A DNA stretch of 50,786 bases from Omnitrophica WOR_2 bacterium RIFCSPHIGHO2_02_FULL_50_17 (GTDB lineage Bacteria > Omnitrophota > Gorgyraeia > Zapsychrales > Zapsychraceae): contig MHGQ01000065.1 in assembly GCA_001805645.1 (NCBI GenBank), positions 1 to 50,786 on the forward strand. Reading direction: 5' to 3'. Below, one piece after another: positions 14,173-23,446 of the stretch; position 1 is the first letter of the stretch; every line of letters starts with the position of its first letter. The notes beneath the pieces were generated by a model. The model worked only from the letters and a program-made list of their open reading frames with translations. It did not search any database and was not told the DNA's origin. The translations under genes were made by a program, and so were the position numbers.

Positions 14173-15624
14173 ATGAAAAATCCCGGTGATGTTCCTTATT
14201 CGAATTATAGGTTGACGGTGAGGTTGGAGCTGGAAAATCAGCCCGGGGTTTTTGCCTCTATGGCCGCCCTCCTTGCCAAAGAAAATGCCAACTTGGGCGC
14301 TGTTGATATTGTTCAAGCCACACGGCAGAAGATGGTTCGGGATATTACTTTTGATGTGAATAACGAGGAACATGGCAAGGCCGTGCTTGAAAAATTGCGC
14401 CAATTGGAGAAGGTGAAGGTCGTATCCGCTTCGGACCCTATTTTTCTCTTACATTTGGGCGGGAAGATCCGCGTGCACAGCAAGGTCCCTTTGGAGACGA
14501 GAAATCAGCTTTCCATGGTTTATACCCCCGGTGTAGGGAGGGTTGCGCAAGCGATTGCCGAAGACCCCGCCAAGACGTATGCCCTGACTATTAAAGGCAA
14601 TAGTGTTGCGGTTGTGACAGATGGTTCTGCCGTTTTGGGGCTCGGCAACCTAGGTCCCTATGCGGCTCTGCCGGTTATGGAAGGCAAGGCCATGCTTTTC
14701 AAGGAGATGGCCGGCATCGATGCCTGGCCGATATGCCTGGCCACACAGGATGTTGAGGAGATCGTAAATATAGTCAAGAATATAGCACCTGGGTTTGGCG
14801 GAATCAATCTGGAAGATATCAGCGCCCCGCGCTGCTTTGAAATCGAGGAGCGTTTGAAGAGCCTGTTGGACATCCCTGTGATGCATGACGATCAGCACGG
14901 AACGGCCATTGTGGTTTTGGCGGCGTTGAAAAATGCGCTTAAGATCGTCGGGAAAGATACCCGAAAGATCCGTGTTGTTGTCAGCGGTCTGGGTGCTGCA
15001 GGGGTGGCCTGTTCGAAGATTCTGATGGCCGCGGGGGTAGGGGATTTGATTGGCTGTAACAGGAAGGGAGCTGTATTTTCATCAAAGCATGCCCATCCCG
15101 ATAAAACGTTAGAGGAATTGGTCCGTCACAGAGAGAAACAGCAGGCAGCGATGACGCTGCGGGAAGCCCTGGACGGAGCGGATGTCTTTATCGGCGTATC
15201 GGCGGCGAATATCCTCTCGGCCGGCGAGATTGAATCCATGAACAATGACCGGATTGTTTTTGCCTTAGCCAATCCGGACCCCGAGATTGATCCCGAACAT
15301 GCCCTGAGGGTCTGCCGCATTTTTGCCACGGGACGTTCGGATTTTCCGAATCAGATTAATAACGCCCTGGCCTTTCCCGGCGTTTTTAAGGGGGCGCTGA
15401 AAGTGCGGGCTAAGGCCATCAATGAGGCCATGAAACTGGCCGCGGCGGAGGCTATTGCCAATTTGATTCCCGAAGATCAACTCAGTGAAGAGTATATTAT
15501 TCCGAGTATCTTTGACAAACGGGTTGTTGAGGCCGTCAGTATGGCTGTCGCCCAGGCGGCTATGATGAGTCATGTGGCGCGCCGGGAGCTTCGAAAGGAT
15601 TTGAACAGCGGAGGGAAAAGTTAA
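14173..15624 (+). CDS. NAD(P)-dependent malic enzyme with N-terminal ACT domain
   Basis: The 483-residue protein decarboxylates malate to pyruvate with reduction of NAD(P). Residues ~10-88 are an ACT domain (VRLELENQPGVFASMAALLAKENA), a typical amino-acid-binding regulatory unit. The malic core follows: YTPGVGRVAQAI, the substrate segment DGSAVLGLGNLGP, the metal site HDDQHGTAIV, and the Rossmann motif VSGLGAAGVACSKIL. It is the short bacterial form. The ACT fusion implies allosteric control of flux between malate and pyruvate. It has AAAGG upstream and lies 38 nt before nhaD, with which it may form a two-gene unit. Confidence 0.95.
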   Translation: MKNPGDVPYSNYRLTVRLELENQPGVFASMAALLAKENANLGAVDIVQATRQKMVRDITFDVNNEEHGKAVLEKLRQLEKVKVVSASDPIFLLHLGGKIRVHSKVPLETRNQLSMVYTPGVGRVAQAIAEDPAKTYALTIKGNSVAVVTDGSAVLGLGNLGPYAALPVMEGKAMLFKEMAGIDAWPICLATQDVEEIVNIVKNIAPGFGGINLEDISAPRCFEIEERLKSLLDIPVMHDDQHGTAIVVLAALKNALKIVGKDTRKIRVVVSGLGAAGVACSKILMAAGVGDLIGCNRKGAVFSSKHAHPDKTLEELVRHREKQQAAMTLREALDGADVFIGVSAANILSAGEIESMNNDRIVFALANPDPEIDPEHALRVCRIFATGRSDFPNQINNALAFPGVFKGALKVRAKAINEAMKLAAAEAIANLIPEDQLSEEYIIPSIFDKRVVEAVSMAVAQAAMMSHVARRELRKDLNSGGKS

Positions 15625-15662
15625 GATGTTACACGGCGACTTAGAAGAAAAAAGGTTTTAAA

Positions 15663-16931
15663 ATGACCGAAGCGTTTTTATTGGTTATTTTTGTGATGGG
15701 ATATATTTTCATCACCGCCGAGCATTCCATGAGTGTCAATAAAGGCGCCACAGCGCTTTTGATGGCGGTCTTGTCGTGGACGATTCTTTTTATGGAAGGC
15801 TCGCGGCATTACCCTTACCATATCGTCTCTCCCCATATCGTCGATGAGTTGAACACTCACTTGCAAGAAGTATCGCAGGTTTTTATATTCCTGCTGGGGG
15901 CCATGACCATTGTGGCGCTTATCGATGCGCACCGTGGCTTTTATGTGATTGAACGGTTTATTCGCACCCAGGGCAAGAGAAAACTTTTATGGATGATATC
16001 TTTGGTGACATTTTTTCTGTCCTCATTTTTGGATAATGTGACAACGGCCATTATTATGACTTCCCTGGTTCATCGTCTGGTTCCTGACCGTGAGGACCGC
16101 ATGATTTTTCTCAGCATGGTCATCATTGCCGCTAATGCCGGCGGGGCATGGTCGCCTATAGGCGATGTCACGACCACGATGCTGTGGATCGGCGGGCAGG
16201 TCAGCGCCGGGGCATTGATGAAGACATTGTTTATCCCCAGCATGGTGTCCCTGCTTGTGCCGGTCCTTTATTTCACTGCCCGGTTAAAGGGGGAAATTCC
16301 CCCCGCCCCGTTGAGAGAGGAGAATCAGCCTCCTGAGCGAGGGGCGAAGAGGGTATTTATTCTTGGCGCCGGCGGATTGATTTTTGTTCCCGTTCTGCGG
16401 GGAGTGACGGGATTGCCGCCGTTTATGGGGATGATGTTGATTTTGGGCATAGTTTGGGCGTTTACCGATTTATTGCATCAGCAGCGCTATTATTTGCGTG
16501 TTCCTCATATTTTGACCAAGGTTGATATGTCCAGCGTGTTGTTTTTTCTGGGGATTTTGCTGACCGTTTCGGCTCTGGAGACGAGGGGCATTTTGAATCA
16601 TATTGCGCTGTGGATGGATGCTCATTTGGGGGATAAAGATCGCGTGATTACCTTTATGGGGCTTGCCTCGGCGGTGATTGACAATGTGCCTCTGACAGCG
16701 GCAAGTATCGGCATGTATCCGTTGACGAGTTATCCGATGGATGCCCGGATCTGGCTTATGATTGCCTATTGCGTAGGGACAGGAGGCAGCATCCTCATCA
16801 TCGGTTCGGCCGCTGGCGTGGTTGTCATGGGCATGGAGAGGATGAACTTTCTGTGGTATCTGCACCGGGTGAGCCTGCCGGTTCTTATCGGTTATCTGGC
16901 AGGGATTGCCGCTTTTTTTGTGATATATTGA
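15663..16931 (+). CDS. nhaD: NhaD-family Na+/H+ antiporter
   Basis: The 422-residue integral membrane protein has about 11-12 hydrophobic segments and two matching half-site motifs: SSFLDNVTTAIIM in the first half and SAVIDNVPLTAASIG in the second. These paired D-N segments are the hallmark of NhaD and the wider ion transporter superfamily (ArsB/CitM/NhaD). GGAWSPIGDVTTTMLWIGG is the conserved helix between them. NhaD exports sodium or lithium in exchange for protons at neutral to alkaline pH. It lies between malic enzyme and rpsA; there is no link to S1 beyond position. Confidence 0.9.
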   Translation: MTEAFLLVIFVMGYIFITAEHSMSVNKGATALLMAVLSWTILFMEGSRHYPYHIVSPHIVDELNTHLQEVSQVFIFLLGAMTIVALIDAHRGFYVIERFIRTQGKRKLLWMISLVTFFLSSFLDNVTTAIIMTSLVHRLVPDREDRMIFLSMVIIAANAGGAWSPIGDVTTTMLWIGGQVSAGALMKTLFIPSMVSLLVPVLYFTARLKGEIPPAPLREENQPPERGAKRVFILGAGGLIFVPVLRGVTGLPPFMGMMLILGIVWAFTDLLHQQRYYLRVPHILTKVDMSSVLFFLGILLTVSALETRGILNHIALWMDAHLGDKDRVITFMGLASAVIDNVPLTAASIGMYPLTSYPMDARIWLMIAYCVGTGGSILIIGSAAGVVVMGMERMNFLWYLHRVSLPVLIGYLAGIAAFFVIY

Positions 16932-16998
16932 TTGATTCATTGAAAATCTCCTTTTGGAGTCGAGGAGATCTCTGCTTTGGGGGTGGCAAGATTTTTAA

Positions 16999-17026
16999 TT
17001 GACAAATGGGGGGATTTTGCGATAAT
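16999..17026 (+). promoter_or_regulatory. Strong promoter of rpsA
   Basis: A perfect TTGACA (16999-17004), a 16-nt spacer and GATAAT (17021-17026). One of the two best promoters in the window, as expected for a ribosomal protein gene. Confidence 0.85.
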
Positions 17027-17037
17027 GTGTTTTCTCA

Positions 17038-17079
17038 TTGGGGATGGATTGTTTCTTTCGGAAACGATTCATACCCCAA
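17038..17079 (+). promoter_or_regulatory. Leader hairpin of rpsA
   Basis: The start of the transcript can fold TTGGGG (17038-17043) with CCCCAA (17074-17079), with an inner GTTTC/GAAAC stem under a TTTCG-type loop. It ends 29 nt before ATG 17109. S1 represses its own message in E. coli by binding leader structure, so this may be an autoregulatory site; that is inference. Confidence 0.55.
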
Positions 17080-17108
17080 AATTCTAAAAGGAAAGAGGTA
17101 GAACGTCT

Positions 17109-18656
17109 ATGACGCCAGAAAAGCAAGCTTTGATGGATGAGTTGTACCGTGAGACCCTCCACGATATCAAAGAAGGAGAGATCGTCAAGGGAAGGGTGGT
17201 CGCGGTTAATCTCAGGGAGGTTGTCGTCGATATCGGTTTTAAGTCGGAAGGATTTGTCCCCGTCGAAGAATTCCGTAATATCGGGGATTTAACTCCGGGG
17301 ATACAGATCGACGTCTTGATCGAATCCATAGAGGATGAGGAAGGCCGTCTGGTCCTTTCTCATCTGAAGGCTGAACGCCTTCGAGGATGGATGAAGCTCG
17401 GCGATACCATAAACGAAGGGGACATCGTCGAAGGCCGAATCCTTAAACAGGTCAAGGGGGGATTCATCGTGGATGTGGATGGGATCGAGGCCTTTTTGCC
17501 GATGTCGTTATCTGCCTTTAAGGGTGTTTCCCCTCAGGAGATCACGGCCAGCAGATATAAGTTCCAGGTGGCCAAGCTCAACAAGGCCAGGCGCAATCTT
17601 ATCCTCTCCCGACGGGAAATGGTTCAGAAAGAGAAAGAGCTGGTGCGTGACAGGCTTTGGGGTGAGATTGCCAAGGGGCAGCGGCGTACGGGGATGGTCA
17701 AGGGCATTACCGATTTTGGGGCATTTATTGATTTGGGAGGAGTGGATGGCCTCTTGCATATTACCGACATGAGCTGGACGCGGATTAATCACCCCTCCGA
17801 GTTGGTTAAAATTGGCGACAAAATCGAGGTTTTGATTTTAGACTTTAAAAGGGAAGAATCCAAGGTCTCGCTGGGGTTAAAGCAGATTATCGCTAACCCG
17901 TGGGATGGCATTTATGAGAAATATCCGACGGGCACAAAAACAAAAGGCAAAGTTGTTAATGTGATGCCCTACGGTGTCTTTGTCGAGATCGAGCGCGGCA
18001 TTGAGGGTTTGCTGCACTCCTCTGAGATTACATGGCAGAAAAAGCTCGTTAATCCTCAGGAAATGTTTAAGGTAGGCGATGCCATCGAGGTGCAAATCAT
18101 CAACGTGGATAAGGATGCGAAAAGAATTTCCCTCAGCACGAAGCAGCTCGAAGAGAACCCCTGGTTGGAGGCGGGAAAGAGGTATCTTGTTGGATCAAGG
18201 GTTAAAGGGGAGGTGCGGGGATTTACGGATTACGGTACATTTATTGAATTGGATTCCGGCCTTGAGGGTATGATTCATATTTCGGATATGTCCTGGACCA
18301 GAAAAATTAATCATCCCCAGGATGTCCTTCAAAAGGGGCAGGAGGTTGAGGTTGTTGTCTTGGCGGTAGATGCCGATAATAGAAAGATCAATCTGGGGTT
18401 AAAGCAGATTGTCGACAATCCCTGGCCTCAGATCGCCCAGAGGTACCCGGTGAATGCGGAAGTTGATGCCCAAGTTGTTTTGAATTCCAATTTTGGCGTA
18501 TTTGTCAAGCTGGATAATGATGTGGAGGCGCTCGTGTATTCTTCCGAGATTGAGAGAGAAAGGGCGTCGGCCTTAAAACCGGGGGACAAATTAAGGGTTA
18601 GGATTATTAAGGTTGATGTGGAGCAGATGAAGATTGGCGTCAGCGCCAAACTATGA
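17109..18656 (+). CDS. rpsA: 30S ribosomal protein S1
   Basis: The 515-residue protein contains six S1 RNA-binding repeats, at about residues 22-87, 102-170, 189-258, 275-345, 361-431 and 447-514. Repeats 3, 4 and 5 keep the full pattern (GxVKGITDFGAFIDL..GLLHITDMSW and variants); repeats 1, 2 and 6 are more divergent, as is normal. S1 unfolds and positions mRNA on the 30S subunit. Six repeats match the proteobacterial-type form, in contrast to the four of many Gram-positives. GGAAAGAGG gives a ribosome binding site before the ATG. No ispH or cmk fusion partner is present. Confidence 0.96.
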   Translation: MTPEKQALMDELYRETLHDIKEGEIVKGRVVAVNLREVVVDIGFKSEGFVPVEEFRNIGDLTPGIQIDVLIESIEDEEGRLVLSHLKAERLRGWMKLGDTINEGDIVEGRILKQVKGGFIVDVDGIEAFLPMSLSAFKGVSPQEITASRYKFQVAKLNKARRNLILSRREMVQKEKELVRDRLWGEIAKGQRRTGMVKGITDFGAFIDLGGVDGLLHITDMSWTRINHPSELVKIGDKIEVLILDFKREESKVSLGLKQIIANPWDGIYEKYPTGTKTKGKVVNVMPYGVFVEIERGIEGLLHSSEITWQKKLVNPQEMFKVGDAIEVQIINVDKDAKRISLSTKQLEENPWLEAGKRYLVGSRVKGEVRGFTDYGTFIELDSGLEGMIHISDMSWTRKINHPQDVLQKGQEVEVVVLAVDADNRKINLGLKQIVDNPWPQIAQRYPVNAEVDAQVVLNSNFGVFVKLDNDVEALVYSSEIERERASALKPGDKLRVRIIKVDVEQMKIGVSAKL

Positions 18657-18706
18657 AGAAAGATCAGGGTAGCTTTCTCTCAGATGAGATCGCTTCGTTG
18701 AAATGT

Positions 18707-18748
18707 GGAGGCACCTTTCCTCCTATATATAAGAGGAAAGGTGCCTCC
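18707..18748 (+). repeat. Perfect 16-bp palindrome before tyrS
   Basis: GGAGGCACCTTTCCTC (18707-18722) and GAGGAAAGGTGCCTCC (18733-18748) around a 10-nt loop (CTATATATAA). It ends 10 nt before the tyrS ATG and fills most of the short gap after rpsA. It could be a transcription terminator without T-run, a translation control hairpin, or a palindromic repeat unit. Confidence 0.85.
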
Positions 18749-18758
18749 AGTATTATTT

Positions 18759-19922
18759 ATGGATATCGACGCAGTCATCGAACGTATTTCCCGCGGCACA
18801 GCAGAGATTATCAGTGTTGATGGCCTCAAAAAGAAGCTTCTTTCCAGCCGTAAAAATCAAAAGCCCCTTCGTATTAAGGCAGGATTCGACCCCACCGCTC
18901 CGGATATTCATTTAGGACATTTTGTCTTGTTGCGGAAGTTGCGCCAGTTTCAGGATTTGGGGCACCGGGTATTTTTTCTTATAGGGGACTTTACCGCTAG
19001 AATCGGGGATCCCACTGGCCGTGACCAGACGCGTCCTACCCTGCACAAGAAAGAAATCGAGAAGAATGCGAAGACATACGAGGATCAGGTTTTTAAGATT
19101 CTAGATCCTCAGAAAACAGAAGTTGTTTTGAACAGTGTCTGGCTGGAGAAGCTGACGGCTCAGGACGTCCTGTCTCTCACAGCCCGTTCGACCGTCGCGC
19201 AGATGCTGGCCCGTGCGGATTTTAAGAAACGGTTTGAAGACCAGAAGGAAATTGGTATTTTGGAATTTGTGTATCCTTTGCTCCAGGGGTATGATTCTGT
19301 CCACTTAAAAGCCGATGTGGAAGTCGGCGGCTGTGACCAGAAGTTCAATCTCTTGATGGGGCGGCAGTTGCAGGAGTCCTACGGCCAAGAACCGCAGGTG
19401 GTTATTATGACCCCGCTTCTTGAGGGGACAGACGGTGTTCAGAAAATGAGCAAGTCGCTGGGCAATTATATCGGCATCCATGAGTCTCCGGAAGAAATCT
19501 TCGGGAAGCTCATGTCCATTAGCGATGAATTGATGCACCGCTATTATGAGGTCTTAACTGACTTTGATTTAAAAGAGACAAAAGCGCTACATCCGAAGGA
19601 TGCGAAGACAAAGCTTGCCTTTGAGATGGTCAAACGGCTTTATGGCAAAGAAACTGCTGAAACAGCCAAAGTGAATTTTGAGAAAGTTTTTAGCCAGAGA
19701 CAGATCCCCGATCAGATGAAAGCGTACCGGCAGGGGAAGATTAAGGCCGCCCTTGCGGAAATTTTACTGGAGAATGGATTAGTGACCTCAAAACGGGAAT
19801 TTCAGCGCCTCCTTGATCAGGGGGCTATTAGTCATAACGATCAACCCATTCTTGATGCCAGTTGGATTGTGCAGCCAGGCGTGCTTAAGGTTGGAAAACG
19901 CCGATTTTTACGGATTCTTTAA
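18759..19922 (+). CDS. tyrS: Tyrosine--tRNA ligase
   Basis: The 387-residue class I synthetase charges tRNA-Tyr. The HIGH signature is HLGH in [10 protein letters not shown], and KMSKS is intact in [22 protein letters not shown] and the [16 protein letters not shown] segment are the TyrRS-specific ATP and tyrosine pocket. The C-terminal ~60 residues are an S4-type RNA-binding domain ([17 protein letters not shown]). ATG 18759 was chosen because an earlier in-frame GTG would translate the palindrome. No T-box is present in the leader. No clear ribosome binding site is seen outside the hairpin. Confidence 0.97.
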   Translation: MDIDAVIERISRGTAEIISVDGLKKKLLSSRKNQKPLRIKAGFDPTAPDIHLGHFVLLRKLRQFQDLGHRVFFLIGDFTARIGDPTGRDQTRPTLHKKEIEKNAKTYEDQVFKILDPQKTEVVLNSVWLEKLTAQDVLSLTARSTVAQMLARADFKKRFEDQKEIGILEFVYPLLQGYDSVHLKADVEVGGCDQKFNLLMGRQLQESYGQEPQVVIMTPLLEGTDGVQKMSKSLGNYIGIHESPEEIFGKLMSISDELMHRYYEVLTDFDLKETKALHPKDAKTKLAFEMVKRLYGKETAETAKVNFEKVFSQRQIPDQMKAYRQGKIKAALAEILLENGLVTSKREFQRLLDQGAISHNDQPILDASWIVQPGVLKVGKRRFLRIL

Positions 19923-19991
19923 CCCTTGGGCAGGCTCGTAACCCTTTGTAATTTCAATAAATTAAATTTTTTAATAAAATAGATAAAAAAC

Positions 19992-20019
19992 TTGACAAAT
20001 TATGGAAATTAGTTATACT
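19992..20019 (+). promoter_or_regulatory. Strong promoter of the tRNA-Thr/rpmG/secE/ribosomal run
   Basis: A perfect TTGACA (19992-19997), a 16-nt spacer and TATACT (20014-20019), about 108 nt before tRNA-Thr. No comparable promoter is visible in the gaps of the following 30 kb, so it may drive a large part of the run. Confidence 0.85.
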
Positions 20020-20126
20020 TGGCTAACTTCTTGATTTTGTTTCGTTAAATATTGCCACCTTGCGGTTTTGCTTCATCATTTCTGCAAAGCTTAAAGTGAT
20101 TTTTTGTTAAAGGGGAATTGCGCCTT

Positions 20127-20199
20127 GCCCCTGTAGCTCAGTCGGTAGAGCACGTCCTTGGTAAGGACGGGGTCACCGGTTCAATTCCGGTCGGGGGCT
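20127..20199 (+). tRNA. tRNA-Thr (GGU)
   Basis: A 73-nt class I tRNA: acceptor GCCCCTG pairs with CGGGGGC (20192-20198), discriminator T at 20199, anticodon GGT at 20160-20162 in loop TTGGTAA, T-loop GTTCAATTC. CCA is not encoded. It lies before rpmG, a common bacterial arrangement. Confidence 0.97.
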
Positions 20200-20289
20200 T
20201 TTAGCCCCGACGAGAAATCTATTGTTTTAGACTTTTTAGACTTTTCCCTAAAACGCAGTGAATCTTACAGAAGCAGAAGACATTTTATA

Positions 20290-20442
20290 ATGCGTGAACC
20301 GATTCAGTTGCAATGTACGGAATGTAACCGCATCAATTATAGCTCCACGAAGGATAAGAAAAAACATCCCGATCGGTTGGAGTTTAAAAAGTATTGCCGG
20401 TTCTGTCGTCGCCACATTCTCCATAAGGAGATTAAAAAATAA
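20290..20442 (+). CDS. rpmG: 50S ribosomal protein L33, zinc-binding form
   Basis: 50 residues, starting at ATG 20290. A zinc ribbon is formed by C9-x2-C12 and C36-x2-C39, so this is the C+ type. L33 sits near the E site of the 50S subunit. The gene is placed between tRNA-Thr and tRNA-Trp, which is the classic position before secE. No ribosome binding site is evident. Longer upstream codons in the same frame would read into the tRNA gene and are rejected. Confidence 0.95.
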   Translation: MREPIQLQCTECNRINYSSTKDKKKHPDRLEFKKYCRFCRRHILHKEIKK

Positions 20443-20462
20443 TTTCGGAGGCACATTGCTAT

Positions 20463-20536
20463 AGGCCTGTAGCTCTAACTGGCAGAGCAACGGTCTCCAA
20501 AACCGTGGGTTGTAGGTTCAAATCCTACCAGGCCTG
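20463..20536 (+). tRNA. tRNA-Trp (CCA)
   Basis: A 74-nt tRNA: acceptor AGGCCTG pairs with CAGGCCT (20529-20535), discriminator G at 20536, anticodon CCA at 20497-20499 in loop CTCCAAA, T-loop GTTCAAATC. CCA is not encoded. Only 14 nt separate it from secE. Confidence 0.97.
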
Positions 20537-20550
20537 TAAGGTTCAAGGAC

Positions 20551-20736
20551 ATGTTTGGAAAAGTTCAGAAATTTGTTTCAGAAGTGACAGTTGAGCTTAC
20601 GAAGGTCTCATGGCTGACCCGTCAGGAGCTCGTGGATGCCACATGGATTGTTATTTTCAGTTCCGCGCTTTTAGGGTTATTTATCGGCTGTACGGATTTT
20701 GTTCTTTCTCGGCTGTTGGGGATAATCATGAGGTAG
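20551..20736 (+). CDS. secE: Protein translocase subunit SecE
   Basis: 61 residues, the short bacterial form with one transmembrane helix. The N-terminal amphipathic segment FVSEVTVELTKVSWLTRQELVDAT carries the conserved KVSWPTR-like stretch and is followed by the hydrophobic helix IVIFSSALLGLFIGCTDFVL. SecE clamps the two halves of SecY, which is encoded 24 kb downstream in the same run. It ends 8 nt before nusG. Confidence 0.95.
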   Translation: MFGKVQKFVSEVTVELTKVSWLTRQELVDATWIVIFSSALLGLFIGCTDFVLSRLLGIIMR

Positions 20737-20744
20737 ATGGATAT

Positions 20745-21278
20745 ATGAGTGAAAGGAAATGGTATGTTGTGCATACGCAGACGGGTTCGGAGGAGAAGGC
20801 CAGGGCTGGCCTTGAGAGCCGGATGGCCACGACGAATCTTAAGCAATATATAGAGGAAGTCGTCGTTCCCACAGAGCAGGTCTCGGAAATACGCGGGGGC
20901 AAGAAGCGTATTACGGCCAGAAAGTTTTTCCCCGGCTACATCATGATAAAAATGGAAATGAATAAAGACAGCTGGTATCTGGTGAAGACGACGCCGGGGA
21001 TTACGGGTTTTATCGGGGCAGGCAGAAAACCAACGCCCATTTCTGAGGACGAAGTCAAGGCGATCTTAAGGCGTACCGAAGATACAGAGACGAAACCGAC
21101 ACCCAAAATCACATTCGATATCGGCGAATCGGTGCGTATCGCGCAGGGGCCGTTTGCCAACTTCAATGGCGCAGTGATGGAGGTCCATCCCGACCGAGGG
21201 AAGCTGAAGGTGAGCGTCTCCATTTTTGGGAGATCAACCCTTGTGGAACTGGAATATTGGCAGATAGAGAAATTGTAA
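20745..21278 (+). CDS. nusG: Transcription termination/antitermination protein NusG
   Basis: 177 residues from ATG 20745. The N-terminal NGN domain starts [19 protein letters not shown] and includes [15 protein letters not shown]; the C-terminal KOW domain is [33 protein letters not shown]. NusG binds RNA polymerase and couples it to Rho or to ribosomal protein S10. An earlier in-frame start inside secE exists but gives an N-terminus foreign to the family. The secE-nusG pair before rplK is the standard order. Confidence 0.97.
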   Translation: MSERKWYVVHTQTGSEEKARAGLESRMATTNLKQYIEEVVVPTEQVSEIRGGKKRITARKFFPGYIMIKMEMNKDSWYLVKTTPGITGFIGAGRKPTPISEDEVKAILRRTEDTETKPTPKITFDIGESVRIAQGPFANFNGAVMEVHPDRGKLKVSVSIFGRSTLVELEYWQIEKL

Positions 21279-21279
21279 A

Positions 21280-21705
21280 ATGGCAAAAGAAGTCGTTGCA
21301 CAAATTAAGCTGTATGTGCCTGCGGGACAGGCCAATCCTGCTCCGCCAGTTGGTCCGGCGCTCGGGCAGCATGGGGTCAACATTATGGGTTTTTGCAAGG
21401 CCTTTAATGAGAAGACCAAGGGCAGGGAGGGATTGGTTCTTCCGGCCGTCATCACGGTTTACAAGGATAAATCATTTGATTTTGTTATCAAGACGCCGCC
21501 GAGTTCTGTTCTGATTAAAAAGGCGGCCAATTTGGCCAAGGCCTCCAGTACGGCCGGCAGGGAAAAGATCGCTCAAATCACCCGCAAGCAGGTTGAAGAG
21601 ATCGCCAAGACCAAAATGGAAGATTTGAATACGAGGGATTTTGTCCGGGCCGTCAAGACGATTGAAGGGACAGCCCGGAGTATGGGAATCGAGGTGGTGG
21701 ATTAA
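21280..21705 (+). CDS. rplK: 50S ribosomal protein L11
   Basis: 141 residues, the normal length. The N-terminal domain has the proline-rich [19 protein letters not shown], which contacts the GTPase-associated centre and the thiostrepton site. The C-terminal rRNA-binding domain ends in [15 protein letters not shown]. It begins 1 nt after nusG and its TAA is immediately followed by the rplA ATG. Confidence 0.98.
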   Translation: MAKEVVAQIKLYVPAGQANPAPPVGPALGQHGVNIMGFCKAFNEKTKGREGLVLPAVITVYKDKSFDFVIKTPPSSVLIKKAANLAKASSTAGREKIAQITRKQVEEIAKTKMEDLNTRDFVRAVKTIEGTARSMGIEVVD

Positions 21706-22386
21706 ATGGTGAAATTCAGCAAGCGTATGAAAGCCGTTTTGGAGCAATTTGACAAAGAAAAGACCTATTCCCTGGAAGAGGCAATCGGTAGTGTGGAGAA
21801 ATTCCCTAAGGTCAAATTTGATGAAACGGTCGAATTGCATCTGTTGTTGAACATTGATTTGAAAGCTTCGAATCAAACGGTGCGCGGAACGGTCGTTCTT
21901 CCTCATGGATCCGGCAAGAAGGTGAGGATCGCCTGTTTCTGTAAGGGAGAGTTTGAGCAGAATGCCCAAGAGGCCGGGGCAGACTTCGTCGGCGGCGAAG
22001 AACTTATTGAAAAAGTGGCCAAGGGCTTTATGGACTTTGACGTGGTGGTTGCAGCCCCCGACATGATGAAGGATTTGAGCAAATTGGGAAAAATTTTAGG
22101 GCCGCGCGGGATGATGCCCACTCCTAAGGCGGGAACGGTGACCATGGATGTGGCACGGGCGATCAGAGATGTTAAGGCCGGTAAGATTGAATTTAAGGCG
22201 GACAAGCAGGGGGGCATCCATGTCGGTTTTGGCAAACGGTCTTTTTCTACAGAAAAACTTTTGGAGAATGCCCGGCATTTGATTGAAGCAATCAATCATG
22301 CCAAGCCTTCTTCTGTAAAAGGTAATCTTATCAGGGGCGCCTCTGTCTCGACGACTATGGGGCCGGGGCTAAAGGTGATATTATGA
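21706..22386 (+). CDS. rplA: 50S ribosomal protein L1
   Basis: 226 residues with GTVVLPHGSGKKVRIACF, the conserved GPRGMMPTPKAGTV and the C-terminal VRGASVSTTMGPGL-like ending. L1 forms the mobile L1 stalk that guides deacylated tRNA out, and in E. coli represses the L11 operon by binding its mRNA. It abuts rplK with no gap and shares an ATGA overlap with rplJ. Confidence 0.98.
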   Translation: MVKFSKRMKAVLEQFDKEKTYSLEEAIGSVEKFPKVKFDETVELHLLLNIDLKASNQTVRGTVVLPHGSGKKVRIACFCKGEFEQNAQEAGADFVGGEELIEKVAKGFMDFDVVVAAPDMMKDLSKLGKILGPRGMMPTPKAGTVTMDVARAIRDVKAGKIEFKADKQGGIHVGFGKRSFSTEKLLENARHLIEAINHAKPSSVKGNLIRGASVSTTMGPGLKVIL

Positions 22387-22913
22387 AAAGAATTGGGCAA
22401 ATATTTCGTGAGAATTTGGTGAATCGTGTCCGTGAGGGAATCGATAAAAATGCCAGTGTCTTTCTTGTGAGTTATTCTCAGGTCTCTGCGCCTCAAATTG
22501 ACTCCTTTCGCAAAAAGTTGGGGCAGGCCGGCGCCGAGGTTTATGTCTCGAAAAATTCGATCGCTCAAATTGCCTTTAAGGATTTTCAATATAATCAGCT
22601 CGCCGAGAGGATCACCGGTCAGATGGCCTTTGTTTGGAGCAAGGCGGATGCCCTTGAGGTGGCCAGGGCATTAGTCAAATTTACCAAGGAATGCGAGAAG
22701 ATCACCATTCGGGGCGGCTTGCTGGACGGCAAGATTTTAGAAAAGGATGAGATCGTCAGGCTGTCTGAGCTTCCATCGAGAGATGTGCTTTTGGCGATGC
22801 TTTTGTCTTCTCTGCAGTCTCCATTGAGCCGTTTGGCTGGGGCATTAAACGCAAAAACACGCGAACTGTTGTCTGTTTTGAAACAATTAAGCGAAAAAAA
22901 GGGAGGGAGTTAA
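22383..22913 (+). CDS. rplJ: 50S ribosomal protein L10
   Basis: 176 residues. The globular N-terminal half binds 23S rRNA with L11, and the C-terminal helix (about residues 140-176) carries the L7/L12 dimers. It begins within the rplA stop (ATGA), implying coupled translation. The usual L10 leader region is therefore absent between rplA and rplJ. Confidence 0.97.
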   Translation: MKRIGQIFRENLVNRVREGIDKNASVFLVSYSQVSAPQIDSFRKKLGQAGAEVYVSKNSIAQIAFKDFQYNQLAERITGQMAFVWSKADALEVARALVKFTKECEKITIRGGLLDGKILEKDEIVRLSELPSRDVLLAMLLSSLQSPLSRLAGALNAKTRELLSVLKQLSEKKGGS

Positions 22914-22914
22914 G

Positions 22915-23364
22915 ATGTCTGAAAATACACTGACACAGGAACAGCAGATGCGAGACACGGCGAATAAGGCCATATCTCCTAAGTTAGAGGAGATTATCAA
23001 GACGATTGAAGGACTGACGGCCCTTGAGCTTTCTGCGCTGGTAAAGGCGCTTGAGGACAGGTTTGGTATCCAGGCCGCAGTTCCCATGGCTGCCGGTTTT
23101 GTGATGCCGGGGGCCGCCGGGGCCGCTGCCGGCGCCGCCGTTGCCGAAGAGAAGACGGCATTTGATGTCGTTCTCGCCGAGGTCGGGGCCAATAAGATTG
23201 CCGTTATCAAAGAGGTAAGGGCGGCAACGAATTTAGGGCTCAAAGAGGCCAAAGACTTGGTTGAGGCCGCACCGAAGACCGTTAAAGAGGGTGCCACAAA
23301 AGAAGAGGCCGAGGATCTTAAGAAGAAGCTTGAGGCCGCCGGCGCCAAAGTAGCATTAAAGTAA
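22915..23364 (+). CDS. rplL: 50S ribosomal protein L7/L12, N-terminally extended
   Basis: 149 residues against the usual 120-125. The extra ~20 residues at the N-terminus ([18 protein letters not shown]) precede the dimerisation domain. An Ala/Gly/Pro hinge ([16 protein letters not shown]) then leads to the C-terminal factor-binding domain with [27 protein letters not shown]. The start at ATG 22915 has a strong GGGAGGGAG ribosome binding site; ATG 22948 would remove only 11 residues. The hinge is long. An 82-nt gap before rpoB contains a weak near-palindrome. Confidence 0.95.
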   Translation: MSENTLTQEQQMRDTANKAISPKLEEIIKTIEGLTALELSALVKALEDRFGIQAAVPMAAGFVMPGAAGAAAGAAVAEEKTAFDVVLAEVGANKIAVIKEVRAATNLGLKEAKDLVEAAPKTVKEGATKEEAEDLKKKLEAAGAKVALK

Positions 23365-23446
23365 TCCTTTAAGGGCAATTTCTTTTTGGGGGCCTTTTAA
23401 GAGGCTAAAACTTTTTTTAAAACCATAGAGTGGTGTGGTCCGACTT

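Noticed and set aside
18705-18758. Longer tyrS start at GTG 18705
   Set aside because: The extra residues would be a translation of the palindrome, and homologues start near ATG 18759.
23365-23446. Attenuator between rplL and rpoB
   Set aside because: There is a near-palindrome (GCCTTTTAAGAGGC) and a T-run, but the stem is too weak to call; in E. coli this gap does hold an attenuator, so it remains possible.
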